This document shows, in pieces, positions 12,994 through 20,875 of a stretch of 24,961 nucleotides of DNA. The first letter of the stretch is position 1, and each line of letters starts with the position of its first letter. The notes beneath the pieces are model-generated. The model did no database searches. It saw only the letters and a list, made by a program, of their open reading frames with translations, and had not been told where the DNA came from. The stretch spans positions 1 through 24,961 of IMG/VR virus record IMGVR_UViG_3300043395_002398; one strand, written 5' to 3'. The position numbers and the translations under genes were made by a program. This stretch comes from a virus.

Positions 12994-15564
12994 TTACATT
13001 CTCCCTGCGAGGTCGCGATTGCGTAATTCCCACGCTAGGCGGCCGGCGAGCGCGTGTGGGTCGTTGAGGACGGATCCCGCGGCGTTTACAATGATGGTCG
13101 TTCCGCCACGCGCCGCGCCGCTTGAGGACTTCGCTGCACCAGGACCAACCGTTCCGCTGCTCTGCGACCCATCAGCAAACGACACCTGATACCCACTCGA
13201 AACAAGCTGACCAAGGACCGCGGCCAACCCACCACCACTACCACCGCCGCTACCGCCGCTACCACCAGCGGCGCCGCCCGCGCCCATATCCTCTATCGCA
13301 TCCTGGTCAGACGCGATATCAGAAGCGATCTGCAAAATATCCTGCGGCAACTGCTCCAACTGGCCCGTGAGCTTCTCAATCCTCTCCTTGAGCTTCTGGA
13401 TGCGCTTAGCTTTCGCCTTGATCATCTTCGCGAGCTGCTTACGACGCTTCGCGCTCTCGGTCTTCTTACGCAGCCTATTCAGCTTCCGAATTTCGTTCGA
13501 TAGTTTCTTTATTTCGGCGCGTAGCGCGGCGATACGCGCCGGGAGCTTTGTCTGGTTCTGGATCGCTTGGTTCAGTAGGTACTGGTTCATCTGAACGCGG
13601 CCCTGCAAGAATTCTGCCGTGGGGTCATTCAGAAGGTTTGCGTACTCAAGCGCGTCGGCTGCGCTTGCCACACCGATGATCTGGCCGAGGCTGTTGATAC
13701 CTGTCTGTTTGCCGCCAAGGAACGGGCCAACCATGCGGCTCCCCATCGCCCCGCGAATACCGCTCTTGGGTTGTAGTACGTCGGGGCCTTTGAAGGGGTT
13801 GCTAATCCCGCTGTATTTCTTGACGATGTTGAGCGTAAAAGTCTTGGACGACGGAATTGCATTTATCTCATCATTCAACTGCTGCATCTGCCGGCGCATC
13901 TTCGCGAACCCAGCGCCACCGGCAAGCGCCTTCCCGGTCATCAGGTCGAACTTACGAGCGGCCTCAGACGCAGCCGGGCCAGTTCGCTTCAACTCGCGCA
14001 CAACTTCCTGGTACCGGCGTGCGGCAAGGCGAACCTCGGTGTTGTGCTTTGCCAGCTCGGCGGATCCCATACGAAACTTCGATGTGTCTTGTGTCAGGAT
14101 CGCAACGAGGCGCCGCTTTTCAGCCACCAACGCGCGGTGTCTGTCTGTAACCTCTTTAGCTTCGGTCTTGGACTTGCGAAGACTCTTGTTGTACTCGTCG
14201 GTGGCTTTGTCCGCGCTGCGTTGTGCCTGCTTCACAGCGACCAGGGCTTCGCGCTGCTGCAACACCGCCTCGCGATACTCCTTCGTTCCCTTTTTCGTAT
14301 TCCTAACGGCAACACCGGCACGCTGGTACTCAACGGTGGCGCGCTGCAATGCAACATTCCCAGACTCCATCGCAAGCTCAAGATCAATCTGCGCTGATGC
14401 CTGGGCGCGTAGATCCTTCATTGCGCGCTCGTTTGCGCGAATGGCTTTCTCGGACTCCGACATCCGCATCTTCGTTGCCAAAAATGCCGTACCCAACGCC
14501 GCAGCAGCACCCACCGCCAACCCAATCGGGTTGCCCTTCGACGCAACATTGAAAGCCAACTGAGCGGCCTTCGCGCCATCCACAGCCGTCTTGTACGCCT
14601 TATAACCAGCAACCGCACCAAGCACCGCACCCGCCAACGGCAACAAAGTGCCACTCATCTGTGCCGCGCCACGCGCAACCTCCACACCACCCCGACCAAC
14701 CAACCGCAGCGCGCCACCAAACTGCTCAGCCGCATACCGCGCCTGATCCAACGCCGCCGCACCATCAGCAGTACGCGACCACCGATCAATCGACTGAATA
14801 ACCTGCGTAGCCTCACGCGCCACCGTCCCAAACGACGGAGCCACCCGCCCCGTGAGATTCGCAGCCAACTCCTCAAACGCGCGCTTAGCTTTCTCAATCT
14901 GCCCCGGACCAGTCTGCCCGAACGCCTTCGCGCTACCCCCAAACTCCGTATTCAGCTCGCGCAAAATCACCTTCTGCGCCCGCATCACGTCGCCCTGCTT
15001 CACAAACGACTTGATCTGCTTCTCCTGCTGCGCCGTCAACTGCACCCCAACACGCCGCAAAGCAGTAACACCCTTGATCGGATCATTCAACGCCTTACCG
15101 ATCCGCATCACCGAAGAATTCAGATCCTCACCCAGCGCAACACTCATATCTAGCGCCGCACGAGTAGCACCATCAAACGCCTTCCCCTTCACCTTCACAA
15201 ACGTCGCAAGCAGATTCTCGCCACTCTGAATAACCTCGTCATCAACGCCACTCACCTTCATTAGCGACGATGCGAGCTTCTCGAACTCCTTACGCGAAAA
15301 CCCAGCAGCACCACCCGTCGAGCGGATCACCGCATTCGTCTGAGCACCAACCTTCGCGGCCTCCGCAAGCTCAGCAGCACCGATTTTCACCGTTGCCGCA
15401 AGCCCAGCGCCCAACGCAACCGAGCCCCACTTCGCGGCGCTTTTCATGTGGCGCCCAAACCCACTATTGAAGCGCTGACTCGCCGCCTGCAAATCCCTCA
15501 GCGACTTCTGCGCGTCCCTAGAATCACCACGCGCCCGAACCAGCAAGTCGTACGAGGAAGCCAT
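12994..15564 (-). CDS. Tape measure protein
   Basis: An 856-residue tail tape measure protein, the longest gene here, which sets tail length and helps DNA ejection. Residues 1-330 form the conserved TMP domain (QASQRFNSGFGRHMKSAAKW, VDDEVIQSGENLLATFVKVKG, LGEDLNSSVMRIGKALNDPIKGVTALRRVGV). A hydrophobic stretch lies near 345-375 (IGLAVGAAAALGTAFLA). Long helices follow, with a Lys/Arg-rich coiled coil at about 660-740 and a Gly/Ser linker near 770-785. The C-terminal part is TIIVNAAGSVLNDPHALAGRLAWELRN. At about 0.15 nm per residue this implies a tail near 130 nm, an inference from the general rule. Codon style differs before and after about 14480, hinting at a mosaic gene. Confidence 0.95.
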   Translation of the reverse strand: MASSYDLLVRARGDSRDAQKSLRDLQAASQRFNSGFGRHMKSAAKWGSVALGAGLAATVKIGAAELAEAAKVGAQTNAVIRSTGGAAGFSRKEFEKLASSLMKVSGVDDEVIQSGENLLATFVKVKGKAFDGATRAALDMSVALGEDLNSSVMRIGKALNDPIKGVTALRRVGVQLTAQQEKQIKSFVKQGDVMRAQKVILRELNTEFGGSAKAFGQTGPGQIEKAKRAFEELAANLTGRVAPSFGTVAREATQVIQSIDRWSRTADGAAALDQARYAAEQFGGALRLVGRGGVEVARGAAQMSGTLLPLAGAVLGAVAGYKAYKTAVDGAKAAQLAFNVASKGNPIGLAVGAAAALGTAFLATKMRMSESEKAIRANERAMKDLRAQASAQIDLELAMESGNVALQRATVEYQRAGVAVRNTKKGTKEYREAVLQQREALVAVKQAQRSADKATDEYNKSLRKSKTEAKEVTDRHRALVAEKRRLVAILTQDTSKFRMGSAELAKHNTEVRLAARRYQEVVRELKRTGPAASEAARKFDLMTGKALAGGAGFAKMRRQMQQLNDEINAIPSSKTFTLNIVKKYSGISNPFKGPDVLQPKSGIRGAMGSRMVGPFLGGKQTGINSLGQIIGVASAADALEYANLLNDPTAEFLQGRVQMNQYLLNQAIQNQTKLPARIAALRAEIKKLSNEIRKLNRLRKKTESAKRRKQLAKMIKAKAKRIQKLKERIEKLTGQLEQLPQDILQIASDIASDQDAIEDMGAGGAAGGSGGSGGGSGGGLAAVLGQLVSSGYQVSFADGSQSSGTVGPGAAKSSSGAARGGTTIIVNAAGSVLNDPHALAGRLAWELRNRDLAGRM

Positions 15565-15570
15565 CAGGAC

Positions 15571-16124
15571 TCACCCACCAAGGATGGCCGCGACCTCACT
15601 GCTTGAAAGGCCGGGAACACTTGGCTCCTGCTCACCGAGCCCCATGATGTGTTTCCCTGCGCTAAACAGAACCTCGCGCTCCCAAATAGGTAGCGCGGCG
15701 ACCGAAGCGCGGTCCATGCCGAAAGCGTGCCGGAAGATGACAAGAGCCTGCACATCCTCCGGCGTTAGCCTTCCCCCGCCGTGGCCTCACCCATGTACCA
15801 CTCAAAGATAAAGTCAGACGCACCACGCAACGCCTTCGCGCCAAGCGCCTTGTCGCCGTGCTTCTCCTCATCTGACAGAGCAACGAGCAGCGCAGCGATC
15901 CCAGACCCGTTCTCGCAGGCGGCCTCGCAAAGCCCCCCAACAGCCAGCGCGAAATCCTTCGTTGTGATCTCCGACTGGCTCTCCACGTCGTGAAGCTTCT
16001 TGATTGCTTCACCAATCGCAGCTTCGCGCGAATCCGTGAGGTCGCCAAGCAACCACTCGCCATGCTCGCCAAGACACAGCTTCGGCTTTTCCATCGCAAA
16101 TGGGTCGTACGTCCCTGCATTCAC
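15571..16124 (-). CDS. Tail assembly chaperone, -1 frameshift fusion product
   Basis: The long form of the tail chaperone, about 184 residues. Reading starts at the GTG at 16124 and slips back one base at GGGGGAA (15771-15777), continuing as GRLTPEDVQALVIFRHAFGM and ending at 15571. The second part has no good start of its own at the junction but is protein-like from the slip onward, including ALPIWEREVLFSAG and LSSSEVAAILGG. Siphophages as diverse as lambda (G/GT) make two overlapping chaperones in this way between major tail and tape measure genes, and this pair sits in exactly that place. The frame relation is -1, the usual direction. The frequency of slipping is unknown. Confidence 0.75.
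15765..16124 (-). CDS. Tail assembly chaperone, short form (lambda gpG-like role)
   Basis: A 119-residue acidic, helical protein, starting at GTG 16124 with GGGAGG 6 nt upstream. It begins NAGTYDPFAMEKPKLCLGEHGEWLL, then helices through AIGEAIKKLHDVESQSEITT and CEAACENGSGIAALLVALSDEEK, ending GEATAGEG at TAA 15765. The composition and place between major tail and tape measure genes fit the unshifted tail chaperone, which coats the tape measure during assembly and is absent from the finished virion. There is no close sequence signature; the call rests on synteny and the frameshift partner. Confidence 0.8.
   Translation of the reverse strand: MNAGTYDPFAMEKPKLCLGEHGEWLLGDLTDSREAAIGEAIKKLHDVESQSEITTKDFALAVGGLCEAACENGSGIAALLVALSDEEKHGDKALGAKALRGASDFIFEWYMGEATAGEG
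15771..15777 (-). promoter_or_regulatory. -1 ribosomal frameshift site GGGGGAA
   Basis: On the minus strand GGGGGAA spans 15771-15777, with the zero-frame codons GGG GAA GGC TAA. Slipping back one base gives GGG GGA and opens the downstream frame. The zero-frame stop lies two codons after the heptamer. G-rich slippery sites of this type are used for tail chaperones of actinophages. Confidence 0.7.
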
Positions 16125-16155
16125 AAGCGGCCTCCCTGGCCTATGGATTTACCGG

Positions 16156-16749
16156 CTAGACCTGGCGGTCAATGAGCTTCCACAGACGCTCTGTGCTGGC
16201 CGCCTGCGACTCGTAACGAGCCTCAAACGAGTAAGCCACAAGCTGCGTCTCGTTCTTGTCCGCCTTCAACTCAAGCTCGTTCTTGGGAAGCGCCTTCCAA
16301 ACAATCGCGCGGCGATACTTAGCGCTCGAAGACGTTGCGCCAGGCGCATAACACTCGAAGCCCACGGTGTAGTACGTCGGGAAGCCATCTGTGGCGCTCA
16401 CCCCAAGCGAAGACTCGGTAGACCCAGACGTTACCGTTCCGTAACCGAGCGCCTGCTTGATATTCGTAAGGGTCGCCTCGCCAGCCGCGAAAGTAACCAT
16501 CCCGCGCTGCGCGGTGATAAAATCCACCACTGGCGCGTTGATCTGGTCAAAGTCGGGCGTAAGATGCTCAACCTCTGGCTTCAGAACCACGCCGCCCTGA
16601 GTGAACCCCACTTCGGTCCACCCACCGCCCCACGCGGTGCCCTTCGCAACGGAAGACGCGGGAGCCGCCTCAAGCGCCGAGCTTGAATACGCTGCGATGT
16701 AGATGAGGCAAGGCCCCGGAAGAACGATATTGCTCGCGGTCTGCGACAC
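16156..16749 (-). CDS. Major tail (tube) protein
   Basis: A 197-residue protein starting at GTG 16749, whose first base overlaps the stop of the upstream gene (TAGTG). It is strand-rich with the usual tube-protein layout: an N-terminal SNIVLPGPCLIYIA strand, GGGWTEVGFTQGGVVLKPEVE near 41-61, a QINAPVVDFITAQRGMVTFAAGEATLTNIKQALG stretch near 70-103, and a C-terminal YRRAIVWKALPKNELELKADKNETQLVAYSFEA strand pair. Length and position, just before the chaperones and tape measure, match siphovirus tail tube proteins, which stack as hexamer rings around the tape measure. Confidence 0.88.
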   Translation of the reverse strand: MSQTASNIVLPGPCLIYIAAYSSSALEAAPASSVAKGTAWGGGWTEVGFTQGGVVLKPEVEHLTPDFDQINAPVVDFITAQRGMVTFAAGEATLTNIKQALGYGTVTSGSTESSLGVSATDGFPTYYTVGFECYAPGATSSSAKYRRAIVWKALPKNELELKADKNETQLVAYSFEARYESQAASTERLWKLIDRQV

Positions 16750-16961
16750 TACTCAGCCCCCACGCTGCGAATACGACAAAGTGGGGTGCCGTGCTCATTA
16801 CGAAGCGCGAGAAGACCTTTCGCTTCGGCCTTCGTGAAGTCACGAAACATGCCAACCCAAAGCACGGGCGGATCGCCCAAGACATCCACGGCGCTACCTG
16901 GGTTCAGTTCCAGGCACACCATGTCCGTATCGCTCTTAGATGACTTAGCCGCCTTCGTCAC
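16749..16961 (-). CDS. Small hypothetical protein before the major tail gene
   Basis: A 70-residue protein. I chose GTG 16961, which has a full GGAGGT ribosome binding site 9 nt upstream (16971-16976); a TTG at 16994 is a weaker option. The N-terminus is Lys/Ser-rich (TKAAKSSKSD); the rest is a small alpha/beta protein (MVCLELNPGSAVDVLGDPPVLWVGMF, then FTKAEAKGLLALRNEHGTPLCRI). Its TAG overlaps the GTG of the major tail gene. It sits next to the sugar cassette, just left of the 9-bp repeat copy at 17001. The family is not recognised; it may be a small tail-associated protein. Confidence 0.65.
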   Translation of the reverse strand: MTKAAKSSKSDTDMVCLELNPGSAVDVLGDPPVLWVGMFRDFTKAEAKGLLALRNEHGTPLCRIRSVGAE

Positions 16962-16997
16962 GCGCTTGGCACCTCCAAGCGTGCCCAGCGGCAATGG

Positions 16998-17837
16998 TTA
17001 GGTAGTTACGGCGCGGAGAGTGTCCTCATCCACCGCCACGCGCTCGTGCGGGTTGTAGCGACGCTCCTCAGGAACACGCTCCCACTCACCCGCATTACGA
17101 ATGTCGTAATACTCCCGCTTCACCCGCCGCCGATGCGCGGTACGCCACGGATCGCGATGCTCAAACAAAACCGGGAACTCCGGCACCAACACACCAGCCG
17201 CGCGCCCCACACTCGCACCAGCGATATCAGGACGTAGATTCCACACCACACCATCCACGTCCCGCCCATGATACGAGTAGTGATTGTCCTGCACCCACAT
17301 CTCCGGCATCAACCGCCAAAACCGGCTACACCACTGCTCACCCCGCGCGGGGATATCCATATTGCGATACAACCCCGGCGTATGAGGCGTATTGTTCTTC
17401 CCCTCGGTGGTGGCAGGGTCGATGCTCTCGATCATTTTCGCGCCACCAACATGGTCACGCTCAGCGTCACCGGTAGCGAGCCACGCTTTCACATCGAACT
17501 CGTTAGCGATCACCTCGTCCGCGTCAATGACCGTCACCCAGTCACTCATGGGTTCACCAATCGCGCCCGCAAGACGGAAACACAACGAGCGCTTCTCACG
17601 CTCCGCTAACAACTCGTCTGGACGATGCAGTGTCAACCCGATGCCCGCAGCGTCCGCAGCGAGTTGCACCGCTTCCGACTGTTCCACACCACTCCACCGC
17701 GTGCCCCCCTCAACACCAGGATACGCGCCGTCCACAGCCACCAAATGATCCACACCGATCCGGGTCAGACTATGAATACAGGCCATTAGCCACGTAGGTG
17801 ACTCGTCCCACCACGACACAATTGCGATCAGCTTCAT
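16998..17837 (-). CDS. Glycosyltransferase (GT-A fold, family 2-like)
   Basis: A 279-residue glycosyltransferase, expected to move a sugar from a nucleotide sugar onto an acceptor. Residues 1-45 form the first Rossmann-like strand pair (KLIAIVSWWDESPTWLMACIHSL, HLVAVDGAYPG). The metal-binding DxD is in WVTVIDADEVI near 101-111. Further acceptor-domain parts include RFWRLMPEMWVQDNHYSYHG and the basic HRRRVKREYYDIRNAGEW. There is no signal peptide or membrane helix, so it is cytoplasmic. Its ATG overlaps the oxidoreductase stop (ATGA). The last codons lie in a GGTAGTTAC repeat also found beyond the other end of the cassette. The target could be a virion protein, host teichoic acid or surface glycan; sequence does not decide. 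Confidence 0.85.
   Translation of the reverse strand: MKLIAIVSWWDESPTWLMACIHSLTRIGVDHLVAVDGAYPGVEGGTRWSGVEQSEAVQLAADAAGIGLTLHRPDELLAEREKRSLCFRLAGAIGEPMSDWVTVIDADEVIANEFDVKAWLATGDAERDHVGGAKMIESIDPATTEGKNNTPHTPGLYRNMDIPARGEQWCSRFWRLMPEMWVQDNHYSYHGRDVDGVVWNLRPDIAGASVGRAAGVLVPEFPVLFEHRDPWRTAHRRRVKREYYDIRNAGEWERVPEERRYNPHERVAVDEDTLRAVTT
17001..17009 (+). repeat. Cassette-flanking direct repeat GGTAGTTAC, left copy
   Basis: The GGTAGTTAC copy at the 3' end of the glycosyltransferase gene, followed by GGCGCG. The other copy is at 19130-19138. Counting the next six bases (GGCGCG against TACGCG), 13 of 15 positions agree. A third copy lies inverted at 8935-8943. Confidence 0.6.
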
Positions 17838-18595
17838 GCTGCCCTCCCAGCCAAATCAAGCGCCTCATCGGCCGCGTCCTTAGCGAGCCCAAGATCAACC
17901 GTTTCGCCACGCGCCCACGCACGCAACTCCACACCCAACGGGTCGGGCGTGCCCGCAAACGCCACGCGCGCCTTGCCCCACCCAACCACGCGCCGCGCCT
18001 CATCAAGCGTTACCGCAGGGCCATGCTCAAACTCCACCCGCGTCCACCGCTCAGGCATCACACCAGGCGCGGTGTACTCCGCACGATGCTCCCCCACGAT
18101 CCGCGAATCCACCCACATACGGAACGCAATATCATGCACCGCTAAATCAACCCACGGCCCCCACCCACTCGGCCGGCTACTCGAACGATACGACTCCCAC
18201 CGCGCGACCCGGCCCGCGCGCACAATCTCCGCAAACAAGCGCCCCTCCGGCGCGAACAATGTCTGATGCCCCACGGTATCCACATACTGGGGATCCTCCA
18301 CCAGCGGTTTCTCCACGCGAATGTTGTAGACGCCGAGCGCGCGCAACTCCTCACACACCACTTGCCGCTCATCGCCGGGTGGGATAGCAACAATCGCCCA
18401 ATCCGTCCACCGCGCCGCGGCCTCAAGATTGTGCGCGCCATACCAGCCACACCCCGAAGCGTGCGCAAGCGCCTCCGCACGAGTGTGGTTCTGATCCACA
18501 ACCCCCGCAAGCATAAACGGCACATCCGGCTTCACCAGCCGCGCGGCTAGCTTCGCGCCCCACGACCCCGCACCAACCAGCACCACGCGATTCAC
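17834..18595 (-). CDS. Gfo/Idh/MocA-family oxidoreductase
   Basis: A 253-residue NAD(P)-dependent oxidoreductase. The N-terminal Rossmann domain starts RVVLVGAGSWGAKLAARLV (GxGxxG at about 8-13). WAIVAIPPGDERQVVCEELRALG and the family hallmark IRVEKPLVED follow near 90-105. The C-terminal part has the expected substrate domain (WVDLAVHDIAFRMW, with the conserved HD). At 253 residues it is shorter than the usual 320-380. I chose GTG 18595, overlapping the acyltransferase stop (GTGA), because the Rossmann strand begins right after it. Family members oxidise or epimerise sugars such as UDP-sugars and inositol; together with an acyltransferase and a glycosyltransferase this suggests a modified surface sugar. 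Confidence 0.85.
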   Translation of the reverse strand: MNRVVLVGAGSWGAKLAARLVKPDVPFMLAGVVDQNHTRAEALAHASGCGWYGAHNLEAAARWTDWAIVAIPPGDERQVVCEELRALGVYNIRVEKPLVEDPQYVDTVGHQTLFAPEGRLFAEIVRAGRVARWESYRSSSRPSGWGPWVDLAVHDIAFRMWVDSRIVGEHRAEYTAPGVMPERWTRVEFEHGPAVTLDEARRVVGWGKARVAFAGTPDPLGVELRAWARGETVDLGLAKDAADEALDLAGRAA

Positions 18596-19074
18596 ACGCC
18601 ACTCCACGTATGCAAACGCCGCGCCGGATTCCCCACCCACGTTTCACCAGGCGGAATATCCTTCGTAACAACCGCGCCCGCACCGATCCGCGCGTCCGAA
18701 CCCACCGTAACATGAGGCAGGATCACGGCGCCCAGCCCGACCTTCACGCGATCCCCGAGCGTTACAAGCCCACCAACCACACAGTTCGGCGCAAGCTCAC
18801 AATCCTCCCCAACATGCGCGTCATGGCCCACATGGGAACCAGCCATCAGCAGCGAGCGCGCCCCGATCAGCGTTTCCCGCTCACACCCAGCCTGCACCCT
18901 CGCGAACTCGCGCACAACACAATCAGCACCAACCACAGCCGGAAACCGCGACTCACGATCACGCCACTCCCCCGGCAACCCAATCGCAGCACGCCTACTA
19001 ACATCCGCACTCGCCGCGACCTCAAAAAGGGCTTCGTCTACGTCACGAATCGTAAGGGGCGCTTCTGCGCTCAT
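18592..19074 (-). CDS. Left-handed beta-helix (hexapeptide) acyltransferase
   Basis: A 160-residue acyltransferase of the hexapeptide-repeat family (WbpD/PglD/LpxA-like). The repeats are visible from about residue 45: ADCVVREFARVQAGCERETLIGARSLLMAGSHVGHDAHVGEDCELAPNCVVGG, then VKVGLGAVILPHVTVGSDARIGAGAVVTKDIPPGETWVGNPARRL, a textbook C-terminal end. The conserved His in SHVGHDAHVG is the likely catalytic base. It would N- or O-acetylate a sugar using acetyl-CoA. I chose ATG 19074 because GGAAGG is 7 nt upstream; the frame is open to 19119. It is the first gene of the sugar cassette, and its TGA overlaps the oxidoreductase GTG. Confidence 0.88.
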   Translation of the reverse strand: MSAEAPLTIRDVDEALFEVAASADVSRRAAIGLPGEWRDRESRFPAVVGADCVVREFARVQAGCERETLIGARSLLMAGSHVGHDAHVGEDCELAPNCVVGGLVTLGDRVKVGLGAVILPHVTVGSDARIGAGAVVTKDIPPGETWVGNPARRLHTWSGV

Positions 19075-19129
19075 CCGTACACCTTCCGGCAGGGAACACT
19101 CTTCACCCCCGGACACCACCCCCCCACCG

Positions 19130-19138
19130 GGTAGTTAC
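19130..19138 (+). repeat. Cassette-flanking direct repeat GGTAGTTAC, right copy
   Basis: GGTAGTTAC at 19130-19138, followed by TACGCG; its last base is the first plus-strand base of the tail terminator stop triplet. Same orientation as the copy at 17001-17009. The two enclose exactly the three sugar genes. Confidence 0.6.
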
Positions 19139-19563
19139 TACGCGACGTTCGCGAACGGCGTCACAACCACCACAAACGTGGTAATCGCATACATCTGCCC
19201 CGACTCTGTACGCCAATACGACGTACTCACAGCAGACTCCAAATCGCACGACGGAACCTTCCCGCCCAGCGTACGATCACCACCAAGCGCCGCCAACACC
19301 TTGTGAAAGTTCGCGTCCACATACGCCTGCGAGGCGTCCGCCGCGTCTATCAGCGTGTAGCAATGAATCGGGAAGCTGATGCTCGCTACGCCGTACTGCT
19401 GATCCGGCTGCTCCGGCTGCTCGCGTAGCTGCCAATCCGGCGACCCGATCGTTACATAGCTTGATCCGTGAATATCCTGCGAATCGTACTTCCGTACCAC
19501 ACTGAACTGGTCATCCAGTTTCGCGGCGAGCGCGGTACGCGCGTCCTGTGTGACAGTGCTCAT
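19138..19563 (-). CDS. Tail terminator-like protein
   Basis: A 141-residue protein with ATG 19563 overlapping the stop of the gp10-like gene (ATGA). It starts with a helix (STVTQDARTALAAKLDDQFSVVRKYD), then strands (YGVASISFPIHCYTLI) and another helix (DASQAYVDANFHKVLAALG), and ends with the strand pair SYWRTESGQMYAITTFVVVVTPF. This helix-strand layout and its place after HK97 gp10-like proteins fit the tail terminator (lambda gpU-like), which caps the tube and joins it to the head. Normally the major tail gene follows directly; here the sugar cassette lies between. Confidence 0.75.
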   Translation of the reverse strand: MSTVTQDARTALAAKLDDQFSVVRKYDSQDIHGSSYVTIGSPDWQLREQPEQPDQQYGVASISFPIHCYTLIDAADASQAYVDANFHKVLAALGGDRTLGGKVPSCDLESAVSTSYWRTESGQMYAITTFVVVVTPFANVA

Positions 19564-20030
19564 GCGATGCGATCCAACTGGTCGACAACATCAGCGAGCA
19601 CTTCCCACTTCGCGCTCCTGATCGACTTCTGAGCGACGCCCTGCCCACGCGACCCAGGATGGTGTACTTCCTCTACGAACTTCCCGCCAAGCAGCAGAGC
19701 GCCACCATTCTTCGCGCGAATCGTGTGGGGCTTCGTTCCAGACTCCACCCACGCTCCACGCTGATCACGCGCACCAGCCACACCACTGAACTTCGCCGCG
19801 GCGCCACGATACCCAACCATCGCCCCATCACCGTCAACGTACACACCAATACCACTACGCAGCGTCCCCGAGCGGCTCGGCGCGCGCATCTTCATTTCCG
19901 TAGCGAGCGCACCACCACCATCACCACGCAAGCTCGCGCGAATAGCTAGCGGCAAGCGGCGCTCAAACTCGCGCAAATCCGCGCCAAGCTCCCGCAACCC
20001 ATCAACATCAATACGTAAGCCACGCGCCAC
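19560..20030 (-). CDS. HK97 gp10-like head-tail / tail completion protein
   Basis: A 156-residue protein of the HK97 gp10 family. It starts at GTG 20030, right after the TAG of the connector gene. The sequence LRIDVDGLRELGADLREFERRLPLAIRASLRG is the long N-terminal helix; MKMRAPSRSGTLRSGIGVYV is the family hallmark (APxxTGxLR type). AAKFSGVAGARDQRGAWVESGTKPHTIRAK and HHPGSRGQGV with a final helix complete the fold. These proteins act at the head-tail joint between connector and terminator, which fits the gene order here. Confidence 0.88.
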   Translation of the reverse strand: MARGLRIDVDGLRELGADLREFERRLPLAIRASLRGDGGGALATEMKMRAPSRSGTLRSGIGVYVDGDGAMVGYRGAAAKFSGVAGARDQRGAWVESGTKPHTIRAKNGGALLLGGKFVEEVHHPGSRGQGVAQKSIRSAKWEVLADVVDQLDRIA

Positions 20031-20663
20031 CTAGACCCGGCCCCCCGTACCATAAATCCGGTACGGCGCAAGCAACTGCACCACACCAGGCGCCCAAGCC
20101 ATCGGCCCAAACCGCTCCCCCTCACCAGACAAATCACGTCCTGGGACCGATGAATGCTGGCGATACAAGTACGCAACCTGCATCTGCGCGGCCAACTCCA
20201 CATCGTCCGGCACACTCGCGAAACCCCAAGTTCCCGTCACGGTAACTTGGCGCCACGGACGATAATCCACCCCGCTATGCCGCCCCTGCGGCGACATATT
20301 GCGAAGCTCCATCCCCTCATACACACCATTCGGCGCATTACGTGGGAAAAGGAAATAGTCCTCATCAACGGTGAGCGCCAGTGGGCTGGAGGTTTCCGTA
20401 TCAATCGACACCGCCGTAACAGCAGCAGCGTCATACGCCCCCTCGCTCGAGAACCACAACGCACCACCACCGTAATAGCGAAACTTGCGCGCCACACCCG
20501 CAGCGGTCTGAGGAGCGAACTCACGCTGCGTATACCGCTTGATCGCCGCACTAGCCTGCGTAATCAACGCCGTCAGCTCGGTATCCATGTCAGTCTGCGA
20601 CGAATCGCTCAACCGCATAAACGCACGAACTTCCGCCAGGGTTGTCAGATCCCCAGCCGCCAC
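20031..20663 (-). CDS. Head-tail connector (gp6-like adaptor) protein
   Basis: A 210-residue protein starting at GTG 20663. The N-terminal 70 residues are a helix bundle (TTLAEVRAFMRLSDSSQTDMDTELTALITQASAAIKRYTQREF) typical of the HK97 gp6/phage connector family. A strand-rich middle follows (VARKFRYYGGGALWFSSEGAY, VTAVSIDTETSSPLALTVDEDYFLF), then a C-terminal helix (PDDVELAAQMQVAYLYRQHSSV). It would form the ring under the portal. Length and gene order (capsid, connector, gp10, terminator) agree with the role. Confidence 0.85.
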   Translation of the reverse strand: MAAGDLTTLAEVRAFMRLSDSSQTDMDTELTALITQASAAIKRYTQREFAPQTAAGVARKFRYYGGGALWFSSEGAYDAAAVTAVSIDTETSSPLALTVDEDYFLFPRNAPNGVYEGMELRNMSPQGRHSGVDYRPWRQVTVTGTWGFASVPDDVELAAQMQVAYLYRQHSSVPGRDLSGEGERFGPMAWAPGVVQLLAPYRIYGTGGRV

Positions 20664-20665
20664 AA

Positions 20666-20857
20666 CTAACCCGCCTTCTTACGAGTCGTCCCACCCGGTG
20701 ACAACTCGCGCGTTTCAACACCAGCCGGCAGCGTGACCTTCACACCCCGCGAAGCAAGCTGCGCCACGATCTCCTTCGCGCGCTCCGGACGCTGAGCGAG
20801 ACACCCAGCCATCTCACGCTTCAACGCACCAACCTCATCCCTCGGCAAATCAGTCAT
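20666..20857 (-). CDS. Small hypothetical head-region protein
   Basis: A 63-residue protein with ATG 20857 and a stop three bases before the connector start. The N-terminal half is helical and charged (DEVGALKREMAGCLAQRPERAKEIVAQLASRG), followed by VKVTLPAGVETRELSPG and a basic tail (TRKKAG). The upstream DNA has a GGTGCT triple rather than a clean ribosome binding site. Small proteins of this kind often lie between capsid and connector genes of actinophages and are unassigned. It is now separated from the capsid gene by the HNH insertion. Confidence 0.65.
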   Translation of the reverse strand: MTDLPRDEVGALKREMAGCLAQRPERAKEIVAQLASRGVKVTLPAGVETRELSPGGTTRKKAG

Positions 20858-20875
20858 GCACCAGCACCAGCACCG

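Noticed and set aside
13190-13290. GCC/ACC-rich repeat in the tape measure gene as a possible DNA element
   Set aside because: It has a codon-length period and encodes a Gly/Ser linker, so the protein explains it.
13619-14563. Plus-strand open frame of 314 codons opposite the tape measure gene
   Set aside because: Antisense to the tape measure gene, Ala/Ser/Arg-rich low complexity, no ribosome binding site or domain.
15662-16120. Second overlapping frame across the tail chaperone
   Set aside because: It is in the +1 rather than -1 frame and is Arg/Trp-rich; the -1 frame gives a protein-like chaperone extension.
19075-19137. GC-rich segment upstream of the acyltransferase as a terminator hairpin
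   Set aside because: Only about 5 bp of imperfect pairing and no U-tract.
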